This document shows, piece by piece, positions 14,400-22,982 of a DNA stretch of 44,731 nucleotides. A program made the translations under genes and the position numbers. Under the pieces are notes generated by a model that did not search any database, was not told the DNA's origin, and saw only the letters and a list, made by a program, of their open reading frames with translations. Source of the stretch: Hymenobacter arizonensis (lineage in GTDB: Bacteria > Bacteroidota > Bacteroidia > Cytophagales > Hymenobacteraceae); the NCBI RefSeq assembly GCF_900115775.1, contig NZ_FOXS01000011.1:50722-95452 (forward strand), in the 5' to 3' direction. The first letter of the stretch is position 1. Each line of letters opens with the position of its first letter.

Positions 14400-17300
14400 A
14401 TGTTCACTGCCTTCCTTCGCTTCGAGCTGGCCACCTGGCGCAAGCACCCGCTGACCTACATCTTCCTGGCCGTTACCTTCGGCATGACGTTTCTGGCCAT
14501 GCTGTGGCCCAACCTGCAGATGGGCCAGGACCTACGCAACCTGCACGTCAACGCCCCCTTTGCCATCCTGAGCCGGGCCGGGGCCATGACCATGCTGTGC
14601 CTGCTGTTCATCACCGCCATCATGGCCAGCACGGCCACCCGCGACTCCGGCTCCGGTTACGCGCCGGTGCTGTACGCCGCGCCACTCGAAAAAGCCGGCT
14701 ACCTCTGGGGGCGCTTCGCCGGCGGCGTAGCAGTGGCCGTGCTGGCCTTGCTGAGCATGCTGCTGGCCATCGCGCTGGGCACGCCGCTCAACGAGCCCGC
14801 CCGGGTGAGTACGTTTCAGCTGGCGCCTTACCTGCAGGCCTTTGGTTTGTTTATCGTGCCCAACGCAGTGCTGGCCGGGGCCATCATCTACTGCCTCACG
14901 GTGCTGACGCGCAACACGGTATACGCCTTCATTGCAGCGCTGGGGCTGCTGGTGGGCTTCCTGCTGGTGGGCCTGATGACCTCCAACCTGGAAACCCCAG
15001 CCTCCGTGCTGCTGCTTGACCCCTTCGGCCTGCGCACCCTCCACGCCCTGACCAAGTACTGGACGGTATCGGAGAAAAATACCCAGGTGCTGGCCCTGGC
15101 CGGACCGCTGCTCACCAACCGGCTGGTGTGGCTCGGCATTGCCGGCGCCCTGATGGGCCTGACCCACGGCCTGTTCTCCTTCACGACCTCGACCGGCACC
15201 GCCAAAAAGCGCCGGCTGGCCGACGCGCCGGCCCCGGCGCGGACCTCGACGCCCACACCCCGGCCCCGGGTACAGCCCCGGCACGACCGCGGCGCGGCCC
15301 TGGTGCAGCTCACGCAGCAGGTCCAACTGGACTTGCTGGGCATTCTCAAGAGCGTGCCGTTCTGGCTACTGCTCGGGCTGGGCGTGGTGAACCTGCTTAG
15401 CATTGCGGCCACGGCCTCGGAGCGGGAGGGCGGGCACTTCCTCCCCGTCACCTACACCATGCTCGACCTGATTAACGGCACCTACGGGCTGTTTGTCATC
15501 GCCGTGCTGGTATACTACGGCGGGGTGCTGGTGTGGAAAGAGCAGGACGCCCGCCTCGACGGCATCCTCGATGCCGCGCCGCGCCCTTCGTGGGTGCTCT
15601 ACGTGGCCAAGCTGCTGACCCTGGTGGTCATCGCGGCGCTGCTGACGGGCGTGGGGGTGATGGTGTGCGTGGCGGCGCAGGCCCTGCAAGGCTACACCAA
15701 CTTCGAGTGGAGCCTGTACGGCAAGGCCGTGTTCGGCATCGAGTTTACCCGCTACGTGATGGTGGCCGTGGGCACGGTGTTTTTGCACGTGCTGCTGCGC
15801 AACAAGTTCCTGGCCTATGGCCTGACGGTGGCCATCATCCTGTTTCAAAGCATCAGCGGCGCAGCCCTGGACTGGAACAACAACCTCTTCCGCTTCGCCG
15901 ACACGCCTGCCTTCACCTACTCTGACATGAACGGCTTCGGGCCTTTCGCGGAAAGCATCGTGTGGTTTAAGCTTTACTGGGCAGCCTTTACGCTGCTGCT
16001 GGTGGCCCTCACCGCCGGGCTGTGGGTGCGGGGCCGGGCCGTGGGCGGCGCCTTCAGCGGTTCGCAGCTGCGGCAGGCCTTCACCCCGGTGCTGCGGGTA
16101 ATGGCGGCCACCGGCCTGCTTGCCTGGCTGGGCCTGGGCGGCTGGATTTACTACAACACCACCGTACGCAACGACTACGCCACGGCGGCCGGCGAGCAAC
16201 AGGTACAAGCCGATTACGAAAAGCAGTACAAGCGCTACGAGCATGCCCCGCAGCCCCGCGTGACGGCCGTGAGCCTGCAAGTCGACCTGGAGCCCGCCGC
16301 CCGCGCCGTGCAGGTGCAAGGCCAGTTGACGCTCGTTAACAAAACCAGCCGCCCGCTCGACACCCTGCTGCTGTCCTACGGCAGCTACCTGGAAAACTAC
16401 CAGTTCACTGTCCCCGGCGCCCGGCCCGTGCTCAACGATGAGCGCCTGCGCTTTCGCAGCTTTGCGCTCCAGCCCGCGCTGGCCGCTGGCGACTCGCTCG
16501 TGCTGAGCTACTCGGCCCACTACCGCGCCCGGGGCTTCGAAAACAAGGTATCACGGCCCCTGATTAACGGCAACGGCACCTTTCTCAACAACTTCGAGCT
16601 GGCGCCCACCATCGGCTACACCCGCAACCTGGAGCTGGAAAGCGCCACCGAACGCGCCAGGCTGGGCCTGCCCGAGCGGCCCCGCATGGCCCCGCAAACC
16701 GACCGCGCCGCCTACGCCAATACCTACATTTCCACCGACGCCGACCGCCTGCGCTTCGAGGCCACCGTGAGCACCAGCTCCGACCAGACTGCCGTGGCCC
16801 CCGGCACGTTACTGAAGGAGTGGCAGGCAAAAGGCCGCCGCTACTTTCACTACCGCCTGGCCGCGCCGGTCGTTAACTTCTACTCCATCACGTCGGCCCG
16901 CTACCAGGTGCGGCGCGAAAAGCTGAACGGCGTGGACCTGGAAATCTACTACCACGCCGCCCACCCCTACAACCTCGACCGCATGATGCGCTCGATGCGC
17001 GCCTCGGTGGCGTACTACGGCCAGCAGTTCGGGGCCTACCCCCAGCAGCAGGCCCGCATCATCGAGTTTCCGCGCTACCAGCAGTTTGCCCAGGCCTTTC
17101 CCGGCACCATGCCCTACTCCGAGGGCCTCGGCTTCATTGCCCAGCCCAGCTCCGAAGACCACGACGTGGACCGCACCTACCGCGTGGTGGCCCACGAAAT
17201 GGCCCACCAGTGGTGGGGCCACCAGGTCACCGGCGCCGCCGTGCAGGGCGCCACCTTCCTGTCGGAGTCAGTGTCGGAATACCTGTCGGTGCTGATGCTG

Positions 17301-17966
17301 GAACGTCTCTACGGCCCGGCCAAGGTGCTCACGCTGCGGCGCTACGCTCTCGACTACTACCTGCGAGGCCGGGCTTCCGAGAAGGTGCGTGAGCTGCCCC
17401 TGCTCTACAACGAAGACCAGCCCCACATCCACTACGCCAAAGGCTCGCTGGCCCTGTATTCGCTTCGCAGCTACCTGGGCGAACAACGCCTCCATGGCGC
17501 GCTGGCGCAGTTCCTGCGCGACTACCAGGGCCGCCCCGCCCCGTACCCCACTTCCGAGGATTTGTACGGCTATATCATGCGAGCCGCTCCCGACTCCCTC
17601 CAGTACTTTGTGCAGGACCAGCTCAAGCGTATCACCTTGTATGATAACCAGGTGCAGGAAGTTGCCTACAAGAAGCTCCCCAATGGCCGCTACCAGGCCA
17701 TCATCCAGGTGGAAGCCCATAAGCGCTACGCCGACCAGCTAGGCAAGGAAACCGAAGCGCAGCTGCACGATTACATCGACGTAGCGCTGTACGGGGCCGC
17801 CAACCAGGTACTTTACCGGCAGCGGGTACTGGTAATAGGGCCCCGCAAAGTCCTGAAGATAACCGTGTCCGCCGTCCCACAAAAAGCTGTCATCGACCCG
17901 GATTTACTCCTTGTGGACCGTCGGCCGGAGGACAACAGCCGCGCTGCCGTAGAAATTAGCCGGTAG
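14400..17966 (+). CDS. ABC-2 permease fused to M1-family aminopeptidase
   Basis: A 1188-residue two-part protein. The N-terminal about 590 residues contain two six-helix ABC-2 permease blocks separated by a basic, Pro-rich linker (about 275-305). The C-terminal part is an M1-type metallopeptidase: zinc motif HEMAH at 932-936, the third ligand probably in SESVSEY about 20 residues later, and a substrate-side MPYSEGLGF stretch in place of the classical GAMEN loop. The peptidase should lie on the periplasmic face. This architecture is known from Bacteroidota, where the substrate is mostly unknown. It is co-transcribed with the ATPase upstream; a stem-loop follows the gene. Confidence 0.92.
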   Translation: MFTAFLRFELATWRKHPLTYIFLAVTFGMTFLAMLWPNLQMGQDLRNLHVNAPFAILSRAGAMTMLCLLFITAIMASTATRDSGSGYAPVLYAAPLEKAGYLWGRFAGGVAVAVLALLSMLLAIALGTPLNEPARVSTFQLAPYLQAFGLFIVPNAVLAGAIIYCLTVLTRNTVYAFIAALGLLVGFLLVGLMTSNLETPASVLLLDPFGLRTLHALTKYWTVSEKNTQVLALAGPLLTNRLVWLGIAGALMGLTHGLFSFTTSTGTAKKRRLADAPAPARTSTPTPRPRVQPRHDRGAALVQLTQQVQLDLLGILKSVPFWLLLGLGVVNLLSIAATASEREGGHFLPVTYTMLDLINGTYGLFVIAVLVYYGGVLVWKEQDARLDGILDAAPRPSWVLYVAKLLTLVVIAALLTGVGVMVCVAAQALQGYTNFEWSLYGKAVFGIEFTRYVMVAVGTVFLHVLLRNKFLAYGLTVAIILFQSISGAALDWNNNLFRFADTPAFTYSDMNGFGPFAESIVWFKLYWAAFTLLLVALTAGLWVRGRAVGGAFSGSQLRQAFTPVLRVMAATGLLAWLGLGGWIYYNTTVRNDYATAAGEQQVQADYEKQYKRYEHAPQPRVTAVSLQVDLEPAARAVQVQGQLTLVNKTSRPLDTLLLSYGSYLENYQFTVPGARPVLNDERLRFRSFALQPALAAGDSLVLSYSAHYRARGFENKVSRPLINGNGTFLNNFELAPTIGYTRNLELESATERARLGLPERPRMAPQTDRAAYANTYISTDADRLRFEATVSTSSDQTAVAPGTLLKEWQAKGRRYFHYRLAAPVVNFYSITSARYQVRREKLNGVDLEIYYHAAHPYNLDRMMRSMRASVAYYGQQFGAYPQQQARIIEFPRYQQFAQAFPGTMPYSEGLGFIAQPSSEDHDVDRTYRVVAHEMAHQWWGHQVTGAAVQGATFLSESVSEYLSVLMLERLYGPAKVLTLRRYALDYYLRGRASEKVRELPLLYNEDQPHIHYAKGSLALYSLRSYLGEQRLHGALAQFLRDYQGRPAPYPTSEDLYGYIMRAAPDSLQYFVQDQLKRITLYDNQVQEVAYKKLPNGRYQAIIQVEAHKRYADQLGKETEAQLHDYIDVALYGAANQVLYRQRVLVIGPRKVLKITVSAVPQKAVIDPDLLLVDRRPEDNSRAAVEISR

Positions 17967-18015
17967 TCAAGTCATTAAGGCTTTTTTCGCTACTTATGGA
18001 GCGTAAACTATACGC

Positions 18016-18049
18016 AGCTCCTGCCGGCATTGGCTTGTCAGCAGGAGCT
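18016..18049 (+). terminator. Stem-loop after the transporter operon
   Basis: AGCTCCTGC 18016-18024 pairs perfectly with 18041-18049 around a 16-base loop, 50 bases after the stop. There is no strong T-run, but it is placed between the operon and a convergent minus-strand gene. Confidence 0.5.
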
Positions 18050-18096
18050 GTTAATGTTAAAACGTTTTCATTATTAAGTGTTCAGAAAAAGGGTAG

Positions 18097-18504
18097 CTAC
18101 TGAATCGTAATCCTCCAGTTGTCGTTAATTAACTGCTGCTTCGAGCGCGATAGGCGCCGGTACATTTTCCGGGCGATGAGCGTATCGATCGACTGGTACT
18201 TGTCAAGCGAATCAAGGCGGAATACGAACAGATTCAGCTGGTTATTCTGACTGCGGAAGATCGCTTTCTCCCAGCCGTTCGCCTCTGGCATCAGGGGCGA
18301 ATACGTGCTATCCGGACGAATGCGGGCTTGCTGATAAAACGCGGGGTGATTGAAGCAGGAAGAGCGCGGCAGTGTATCGGGACACACTTCGGCCGCGAGC
18401 ACCTGAGGCGTCTTGTTGACGATTTTCAGCCGACCATCATAGTAGTCACAGCCCAGCAAAAAGAGGGGGGCAATAGTTAGCGTTAAAAGCGGCCGGAGGT
18501 TCAT
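18097..18504 (-). CDS. Putative lipoprotein, 135 residues
   Basis: Starting at the ATG at 18504, the protein opens MNLRPLLTLTIAPLFLLGCD, a textbook lipoprotein signal with the lipobox LLGC. The longer frame from 18588 would bury this signal. The mature part has NKTPQVLAAEVCPDTLP and a second Cys pair region (PRSSCFNHP), then a helix-rich tail with MYRRLSRSKQQLINDNW. Proteins of this type with a small NKT-type beta domain are common in Bacteroidota, but I know no function. It is convergent with the transporter operon. Confidence 0.7.
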   Translation of the reverse strand: MNLRPLLTLTIAPLFLLGCDYYDGRLKIVNKTPQVLAAEVCPDTLPRSSCFNHPAFYQQARIRPDSTYSPLMPEANGWEKAIFRSQNNQLNLFVFRLDSLDKYQSIDTLIARKMYRRLSRSKQQLINDNWRITIQ

Positions 18505-18584
18505 GTCAGCGAAGATGGCGGAAAGAATCCCTGCACTAGGTGCAGGAAAAGGGTCCGAATCGCAAAACGAGGATTTGTTTCGGG

Positions 18585-18923
18585 TCATCTTTTCCGTAGT
18601 CGCTTTTTTGCTACGTACCGGTCATAAAAAGCCCCCGTGCCTTTGGCGTCGAGTCGCCCAACCACGACTTCCACCGAACTGTGACTAAGGTCGAGGTCCG
18701 GGCGCAGCGAAACATGTTCTCGTGCTCCGAGTGGCAGGGCTGGTAGCGCCTCTTGCGCCGTGTCGGCCAGTCGCAGTAACAACTGGGCAAACGAGCGGAG
18801 GCCCTCCGGGTCGCCGTGAATCAAAATGGTTTGCCACTTCTCCGTTTCCCCTTCAAACTCTTCCTCATGATTACCCACGAAGAGGTCCAGATGGCCGGTG
18901 ATGTCAGATTGATACGCTTTCAT
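18585..18923 (-). CDS. Imm32-like small protein (possible immunity protein)
   Basis: A 112-residue soluble protein; I chose the start at 18923 (MKAYQSDITGHLDLFVGNHE). The segment ILIHGDPEGLRSFAQLLLRLAD, then a His-containing strand (REHVSLRPDLDLSHSS) and VEVVVGRLD follow the order I know from the Imm32 immunity family: G-x-x-E-G-L-x-x-L-A, then H-x-x-L, then S-x-E-L. Imm32 members protect against secreted nuclease-type toxins. No toxin gene adjoins, although a YhcG-type nuclease gene lies 130 bases upstream on the same strand. The family call is from memory and moderate. Confidence 0.55.
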   Translation of the reverse strand: MKAYQSDITGHLDLFVGNHEEEFEGETEKWQTILIHGDPEGLRSFAQLLLRLADTAQEALPALPLGAREHVSLRPDLDLSHSSVEVVVGRLDAKGTGAFYDRYVAKKRLRKR

Positions 18924-19055
18924 AGCGGCGGGGCAGGGGGCTTGTAGAAGTGAATTACCCACAAAGGAAGCGTTCAAGAAAACCGTCGGAATAGCAAAAG
19001 CGAGAGATAATGGAATGGAAGCGTCTTCGCACCGGGCTGGACTTCCGAACGGCTC

Positions 19056-20171
19056 TTAGGTATTGCGCAGGCGTTCTTGCTCCTCCCGCACCAACTGCTG
19101 CAGCTCCTCTTCCGACGGCAGGTTCATCTGGTATTTGCTCACGAACAGTTGCTCGGCCAGGCCCGTGGTCGCGTAGCGCACCAGCGTGTCGTTCTTCTGC
19201 GCGCACAGGATGAGCCCCACCGGCGGGTTGTCGCCTTCGGTCATCTCCTGCTCCCGGTAGTAGTTCAGGTACACGTTCATCTGCCCCGCGTCGGCGTGGC
19301 TGAACGCCCCAATCTTCAGGTCCACCAGCACGTGGCACTTGAGAATGCGGTGGTAAAACACCAGGTCAATAAAGTAATGCTCGTTGTCGAAGGTGATGCG
19401 TTTTTGCCGGGCCTCGAAGCAGAAGCCCCGCCCCAGCTCCACCAGAAACGTCTGCAGGTGTGCAATAATCGCCGCTTCCAAGTCGCTCTCGCTGTAACTG
19501 GTTCGTTCGTCCAGCCCCAGAAATTCCAGCACGTACGGGTTCTTCACCACATCGGCCACCCCCAGCGGCTGGGTGTCGGCGTGGCTGGCCAACACGGCGG
19601 CCTTGTCGGTGGAGAGCCCCGTGCGCTCGTACAACGCGGAGTGAATGGCCCGCTTCAACGCCCGCACCGACCAGCTGTTTTTCACCGCGTGCACCTCGTA
19701 AAACGCCCGCTGTAAGGGCCGGTCCAGGGCCAGCAATTCTAGAAAATGTGAGAAGCTCAGCCGCGTCAATAGTAGGTCAGGGGCAATGCCCAGTATTACA
19801 CCTGCCGCTACCGGTTGCTCCGGTGCCACCGGCGCTGGGAGATCAACAGTGCCCAGCAAACCAGCCCGTTGCAATTCTCCAGACACTGTCTGGAGAATGG
19901 TCGGATACGCCCGGTAGAACGCCCGGCAGTCGTAGAGGCGTTGCACCGCGAGCCCCTTGACGCCGCGTAGCTGCCGCGCCAACTCCGGCAGCAATCGGTC
20001 GCCGTACTCGGCCCGGTCGCTGCCGCCCTGTTCGTACTCGGCAATGTGCCAACCGATGAGCCAGTTGCGCACCGTCAGCCAGTAGTTGATCTGTTGCGCC
20101 GCCGCCCGTTGCGTTTGTGCGTGCAGCTGACCAATCTGTTCCGCCAGCCGCGAAAGCGTGGTTTCTTCCAT
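19056..20171 (-). CDS. PDDEXK nuclease domain protein, YhcG/DUF1016 family
   Basis: A 371-residue protein. The N-terminal DUF1016 part (about 1-150) carries INYWLTVRNWLIGWHIAEYE and YGDRLLPELARQL. The C-terminal PDDEXK part has the conserved FDNEHYFIDLVFYHR, VLVDLKIGAFSHADAGQMN and YLNYYREQE segments, where the Asp and Asp-x-Lys residues form the metal site. This family is seen beside restriction and toxin-antitoxin genes and is thought to act in defence or DNA processing. A normal member is about 350 residues, so this one looks complete. It marks the left border of the second array; the first repeat begins 90 bases beyond its start. Confidence 0.9.
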   Translation of the reverse strand: MEETTLSRLAEQIGQLHAQTQRAAAQQINYWLTVRNWLIGWHIAEYEQGGSDRAEYGDRLLPELARQLRGVKGLAVQRLYDCRAFYRAYPTILQTVSGELQRAGLLGTVDLPAPVAPEQPVAAGVILGIAPDLLLTRLSFSHFLELLALDRPLQRAFYEVHAVKNSWSVRALKRAIHSALYERTGLSTDKAAVLASHADTQPLGVADVVKNPYVLEFLGLDERTSYSESDLEAAIIAHLQTFLVELGRGFCFEARQKRITFDNEHYFIDLVFYHRILKCHVLVDLKIGAFSHADAGQMNVYLNYYREQEMTEGDNPPVGLILCAQKNDTLVRYATTGLAEQLFVSKYQMNLPSEEELQQLVREEQERLRNT

Positions 20172-20260
20172 CGGACCAAGTTACGCGGGGCCCGTGAGTC
20201 CGCGGCAAGGCCGGTAACCACCAAAGCGGGTCCTCTACCGGAAAGTTGGCCCCAACCATC

Positions 20261-20314
20261 GCTCAGCGAAAGGGCGGTGCCGTAAACGCGCGCCGTTCAG
20301 GCAAAGGAGGGTTA
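20261..20314 (-). repeat. Dispersed cassette repeat m1 (full length, inverted)
   Basis: On the minus strand: TAACCCTCCTTTGCCTGAAC, GGCGCGCGTTTACGGC, ACCGCCCTTTCGCTGAGC. It is the leftmost copy of the left-pointing array. Confidence 0.85.
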
Positions 20315-20345
20315 CTTTCATGCTCCTGTCTCCCTGCCCTCGTTT

Positions 20346-20756
20346 ATGCAATTCCGGCCCCGCTCCGTCCTTCTTTTCATCCCCCTGGCGTGGGTGGTTT
20401 CTTCATGCGGTGGCAACGCGATGCACTATGACACGGCCACGCACGCCCTGATGACATGCAGCGGAGCCACGCTCACCAGTGTGTTTGTGGAAGGAACGGA
20501 TGGAAAAGACTTTTACCACCTGGAAAAACGCCCCGGGTCCGCGGGATCCGCCCGCCTGCGGTTGGACCAGTTGGACGGAAGCTACGTGGTGAGCGGAGGG
20601 GACGGACGCCCACGTCCCACTGGTGTGCGGTTGCGCCCAAATACGTCTTACCGCATCAGCACCGTGTCGAATGGCGACGCGGCCTCTTCCGACGTCTTGG
20701 TCAAAACGGCCGCTGACGCCCTAATCAACGAGGGCAGCCCGACCGCGTGTAGATAA
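20346..20756 (+). CDS. Putative lipoprotein, 136 residues
   Basis: MQFRPRSVLLFIPLAWVVSS precedes the lipobox Cys (VSSC-GG), so this is a probable lipoprotein. The body has TLTSVFVEGTDGKDFYHLEK, LRLDQLDGSYVVSGG and TGVRLRPNTSYRI, consistent with a small beta-sandwich. A -7-like GTTACTTTC at the edge of repeat m1 (20311-20319) is suitably placed for its promoter. This plus-strand gene is flanked by left-pointing repeats m1 and m2. No family is recognised. Confidence 0.7.
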   Translation: MQFRPRSVLLFIPLAWVVSSCGGNAMHYDTATHALMTCSGATLTSVFVEGTDGKDFYHLEKRPGSAGSARLRLDQLDGSYVVSGGDGRPRPTGVRLRPNTSYRISTVSNGDAASSDVLVKTAADALINEGSPTACR

Positions 20757-20782
20757 GGATAACGGGGTGCCTGCGTTTCCTA

Positions 20783-20818
20783 GTTTAGCCAAAGGGTGGT
20801 TCAAGCAAAGGAGCGTTA
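20783..20818 (-). repeat. Dispersed cassette repeat m2 (short class I, inverted)
   Basis: Minus strand: TAACGCTCCTTTGCTTGAAC joined to CACCCTTTGGCTAAAC. It overlaps GTTACTTTG (20815-20823), the probable -7 region of the next gene. Confidence 0.8.
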
Positions 20819-20828
20819 CTTTGAAACC

Positions 20829-21446
20829 ATGAGTGCTGAGGGTCACCTACTGGTCCGGGAATACGTCGATGCGGCCTTGGCTTTTCTGGCCGCTCACGAT
20901 TTGATGCGGATTCTCCCTCCGGTCGCGGACGCCATGCAAGACCCTTCGCGACCGGTCGCGGCGGGGGGCGGCTGGGGGGACGACTGGTTTCCCTGGAAGC
21001 CCATAGCCAGCACCGTCACCGCGGCGGACATTGCCGAATTGGAAGCGGCCATCGGCGCCCGGTTTCCGGCGCTGTACGTCGACTTCCTCTGCTACCGCCA
21101 CTTCTACGAGCTGGATGCGGCGGCGGGCGTTTCGTTTCTGATGCACGACGTCAAATACTGGAAGGCCGGCCTGTTGCACCATTACTTCTACCTGCCCGAC
21201 CCGGGCACGCCCACGCAGCAGGGCTTCGTCATGTTTGCCTACGACCCGGAGTTGAAGTCCCTGTGCTTTGACGTGAACCGCCCCACGCCCGACGGGCGGG
21301 ATTGCGCCGTCGTGCGGGTCCTGGACCTCTACCAAGATCCGGCACCTACGCAACTGCTCTATCATTCTTTTTTCGACCTGCTCGTGGCCCTGCGCGCGGC
21401 GCAACGGCAGCGAGACACGCTTAGTGAGCAAGCACGCGCGTGCTGA
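20829..21446 (+). CDS. SMI1/KNR4 (SUKH) family protein
   Basis: I chose the start at 20829 (MSAEGHLLVREYVDAALAFL); upstream codons lie in the repeat. The protein has 205 residues. The centre has the SUKH hallmark: TAADIAELEAAIGARFPALY, then DFLCYRHF, a Trp-rich approach (WGDDWFPWKPI), and later strands FVMFAYDPELKSLCFDVN. SUKH proteins are immunity factors for many polymorphic toxins and also occur alone; here no toxin is adjacent. A palindrome AGCACGCGCGTGCT at 21431-21444 overlaps the last codons and may help termination. Confidence 0.75.
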   Translation: MSAEGHLLVREYVDAALAFLAAHDLMRILPPVADAMQDPSRPVAAGGGWGDDWFPWKPIASTVTAADIAELEAAIGARFPALYVDFLCYRHFYELDAAAGVSFLMHDVKYWKAGLLHHYFYLPDPGTPTQQGFVMFAYDPELKSLCFDVNRPTPDGRDCAVVRVLDLYQDPAPTQLLYHSFFDLLVALRAAQRQRDTLSEQARAC

Positions 21447-21453
21447 AGCGTCG

Positions 21454-21475
21454 GTTCACGTAAACGGTCCAACTA
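21454..21475 (-). repeat. Dispersed cassette repeat m3 (right half, inverted)
   Basis: Minus strand: CTAGTTGGACCGTTTACGTGAAC, in pieces TAG-TTGG then ACCGTTTACGTGAAC. The TAG is the stop of the gene at 21473-21823. Confidence 0.6.
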
Positions 21476-21823
21476 GCGAATGGAGCCTACTAGACTCATG
21501 ACTTCTCGGGCCTGTTTAACTACTTCATGCCATTTGGGGTCCTTCAAAATAGCGTCGTCGGTTTCTGCTTCTTCATAAGCATAAATCAACTTTCTCAATT
21601 GATCCATCGCGGCCCAAGAGTCGTCATCCAGTTGGGTTTGGGACCGCGGCGCTTCATCCAGGAACTGGTCGAAGAAGCTGTCGTCCAAGAGCGCCGCCAC
21701 AGTTTCGACAAAAGAAGCAACCTCCTCTCCGCCCCCCAACCAAGCCCTTTTCTGATAACCCAAATCCGCTAGGTCCTGGATGGCATCTAGTACTTTCCTT
21801 TTCCATAGCGTGAAATCATTCAT
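21473..21823 (-). CDS. Small acidic protein, possibly SCO4402-like
   Basis: A 116-residue soluble acidic protein. It opens MNDFTLWKRKVLDAIQDLAD and continues with QKRAWLGGGEEVASFVETVA, then LLDDSFFDQFL and a C-terminal DPKWHEVVKQAREVM. The order of Trp-x-Gly-x-x-x-E-V-x-S-F, a D-D-rich strand and a closing P-x-W helix reminds me of SCO4402-type proteins found near toxin loci; the resemblance is weak and from memory. The stop codon is shared with repeat m3. It is one cassette between m3 and m4. Confidence 0.65.
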   Translation of the reverse strand: MNDFTLWKRKVLDAIQDLADLGYQKRAWLGGGEEVASFVETVAALLDDSFFDQFLDEAPRSQTQLDDDSWAAMDQLRKLIYAYEEAETDDAILKDPKWHEVVKQAREVMSLVGSIR

Positions 21824-21862
21824 AACACTGGTGGAATGTGGTCCCGTTAGTTAGAAGAAGGA

Positions 21863-21896
21863 GTTCAAATTAACGGTCCGAAAAGTAAAAGGAGGG
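21863..21896 (-). repeat. Dispersed cassette repeat m4 (short class II, inverted)
   Basis: Minus strand: CCTCCTTTTACTTTTCGG, then ACCGTTAATTTGAAC. It begins two bases after the stop of the gene at 21898. Confidence 0.75.
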
Positions 21897-21897
21897 T

Positions 21898-22812
21898 CTA
21901 CCGAGCGTCTTCGTTTTCAGGTGGGCTCAGCGGGGGGGCGGGGTCGGTAGCAATGAACGGTCCGTGGCCGAGGCGCTGCGCGTAGGCCAGCAATTCTTCG
22001 GCGGGCTCCCGAGCCGCGGCATAGAGGATGGGGTGGCGCTGTTGGAGGCCCACCAGCAGGGAACAGGACGAATCCAGCACCTCCCCGGCGGTCCCGAACA
22101 CGGCAACCCGGTCGGCAAAGCTCTCCGCGCTGGCGTTCCCCCCGGCGGCGCGCAGGGCGTCGGTGATGCGCGCCAGGGTGTCAAAAATGTTCAATGGGGG
22201 AACGGAGCGGGTCGGCGGCGGTTGGGGCGGGGTGTCGGCCAGCCACCGCCTCACGCGCCGGAACAGGCGCCGGAGCCCGGTCTCCCCGCGCCCGGCCGGA
22301 GGCGGCGGGACGGGGCTGGGGTCACCGGCGGCGAAGTGCCAGCCGTCGCGGAAATGAAACGGCACGTGCCCGGGTTCGACGGCGCAGTAAAAGGTCAACT
22401 CGTTGAACACGACTTGCTGGTGATCGGCCCGCCGCTCGGCCGGGGGCACCCAACTCTCCACGGCCACAAAGGGCAGGCCGGGTAAGGCGGGGTAGAAAAA
22501 GAACTGCTCGTCGTCGATGGCATCGTAGGTGTTGATCGTGCGCCGGTACTCGCGCGTCCAGGCCTGGACCACGGGCAGGGGCACGGCGAACGGCGGGCCT
22601 TCCAGGCTAATGAGGCGCACGCGGCCTTCGCGCGTGCGCACCGCCACCCGGTGAAGGCGCGGGTTATGAGGCACGAGCACGTGCAGTTCGGGGTCCTCGG
22701 CGTGCTTGTTTACGGGCGTGCCCAAACTGGTGAGCAAATCGGCCAAGCCCAGGGTAGCCCAGTTCCGCACCTGTTCCTGGAGCCAGTCGCTGTCGTTCTG
22801 CATGGGGTGCAC
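21898..22812 (-). CDS. Hypothetical protein, 304 residues
   Basis: No signal peptide. The N-terminal two thirds are a globular part with WLQEQVRNWATLGLADLLTS, LHRVAVRTREGRVRLISLEG and a Tyr/Phe-rich strand set (EQFFFYPALPGLPFVAVESW, FHFRDGWHF). A Pro-rich basic linker (about 170-205, PVPPPPAGRGETG) leads to a helical C-terminal domain (NIFDTLARITDALRAAGGN). The second Met (22803) is an equally good start. The fold may resemble immunity or effector-associated proteins, but I recognise nothing specific. It is a single gene between repeats m4 and m5. Confidence 0.65.
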   Translation of the reverse strand: MHPMQNDSDWLQEQVRNWATLGLADLLTSLGTPVNKHAEDPELHVLVPHNPRLHRVAVRTREGRVRLISLEGPPFAVPLPVVQAWTREYRRTINTYDAIDDEQFFFYPALPGLPFVAVESWVPPAERRADHQQVVFNELTFYCAVEPGHVPFHFRDGWHFAAGDPSPVPPPPAGRGETGLRRLFRRVRRWLADTPPQPPPTRSVPPLNIFDTLARITDALRAAGGNASAESFADRVAVFGTAGEVLDSSCSLLVGLQQRHPILYAAAREPAEELLAYAQRLGHGPFIATDPAPPLSPPENEDAR

Positions 22813-22891
22813 GTTCGCGTGGGTAATAGGGCCGCAAGGTATCTGCTAAACGCTCCCAGCAAGCAACTGGGCTGTCGCACCCAGTTAAAAA

Positions 22892-22943
22892 CTGTCTAGC
22901 GAAAGGGTCCGAAGATAAACGCGCTTCTTTCAGAATAAGGAGG
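22892..22943 (-). repeat. Dispersed cassette repeat m5 (full length, inverted)
   Basis: Minus strand: CCTCCTTATTCTGAAAG, AAGCGCGTTTATCTTCGG, ACCCTTTCGCTAGACAG. A small hairpin (AACTGGG 22865-22871 with 22880-22886) lies beside it. Confidence 0.75.
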
Positions 22944-22982
22944 TTTTTTCATATTCGAAAGCTACGAAAAGGGCCGGCTCGC

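Noticed and set aside
13406..15019. 537-codon open frame on the plus strand
   Set aside because: Arg/Pro/His-rich frame overlapping the clear ABC ATPase and permease in another frame.
15366..16520. 384-codon open frame on the minus strand
   Set aside because: Opposite strand of the permease-peptidase fusion, His/Gln/Val-rich, no domain.
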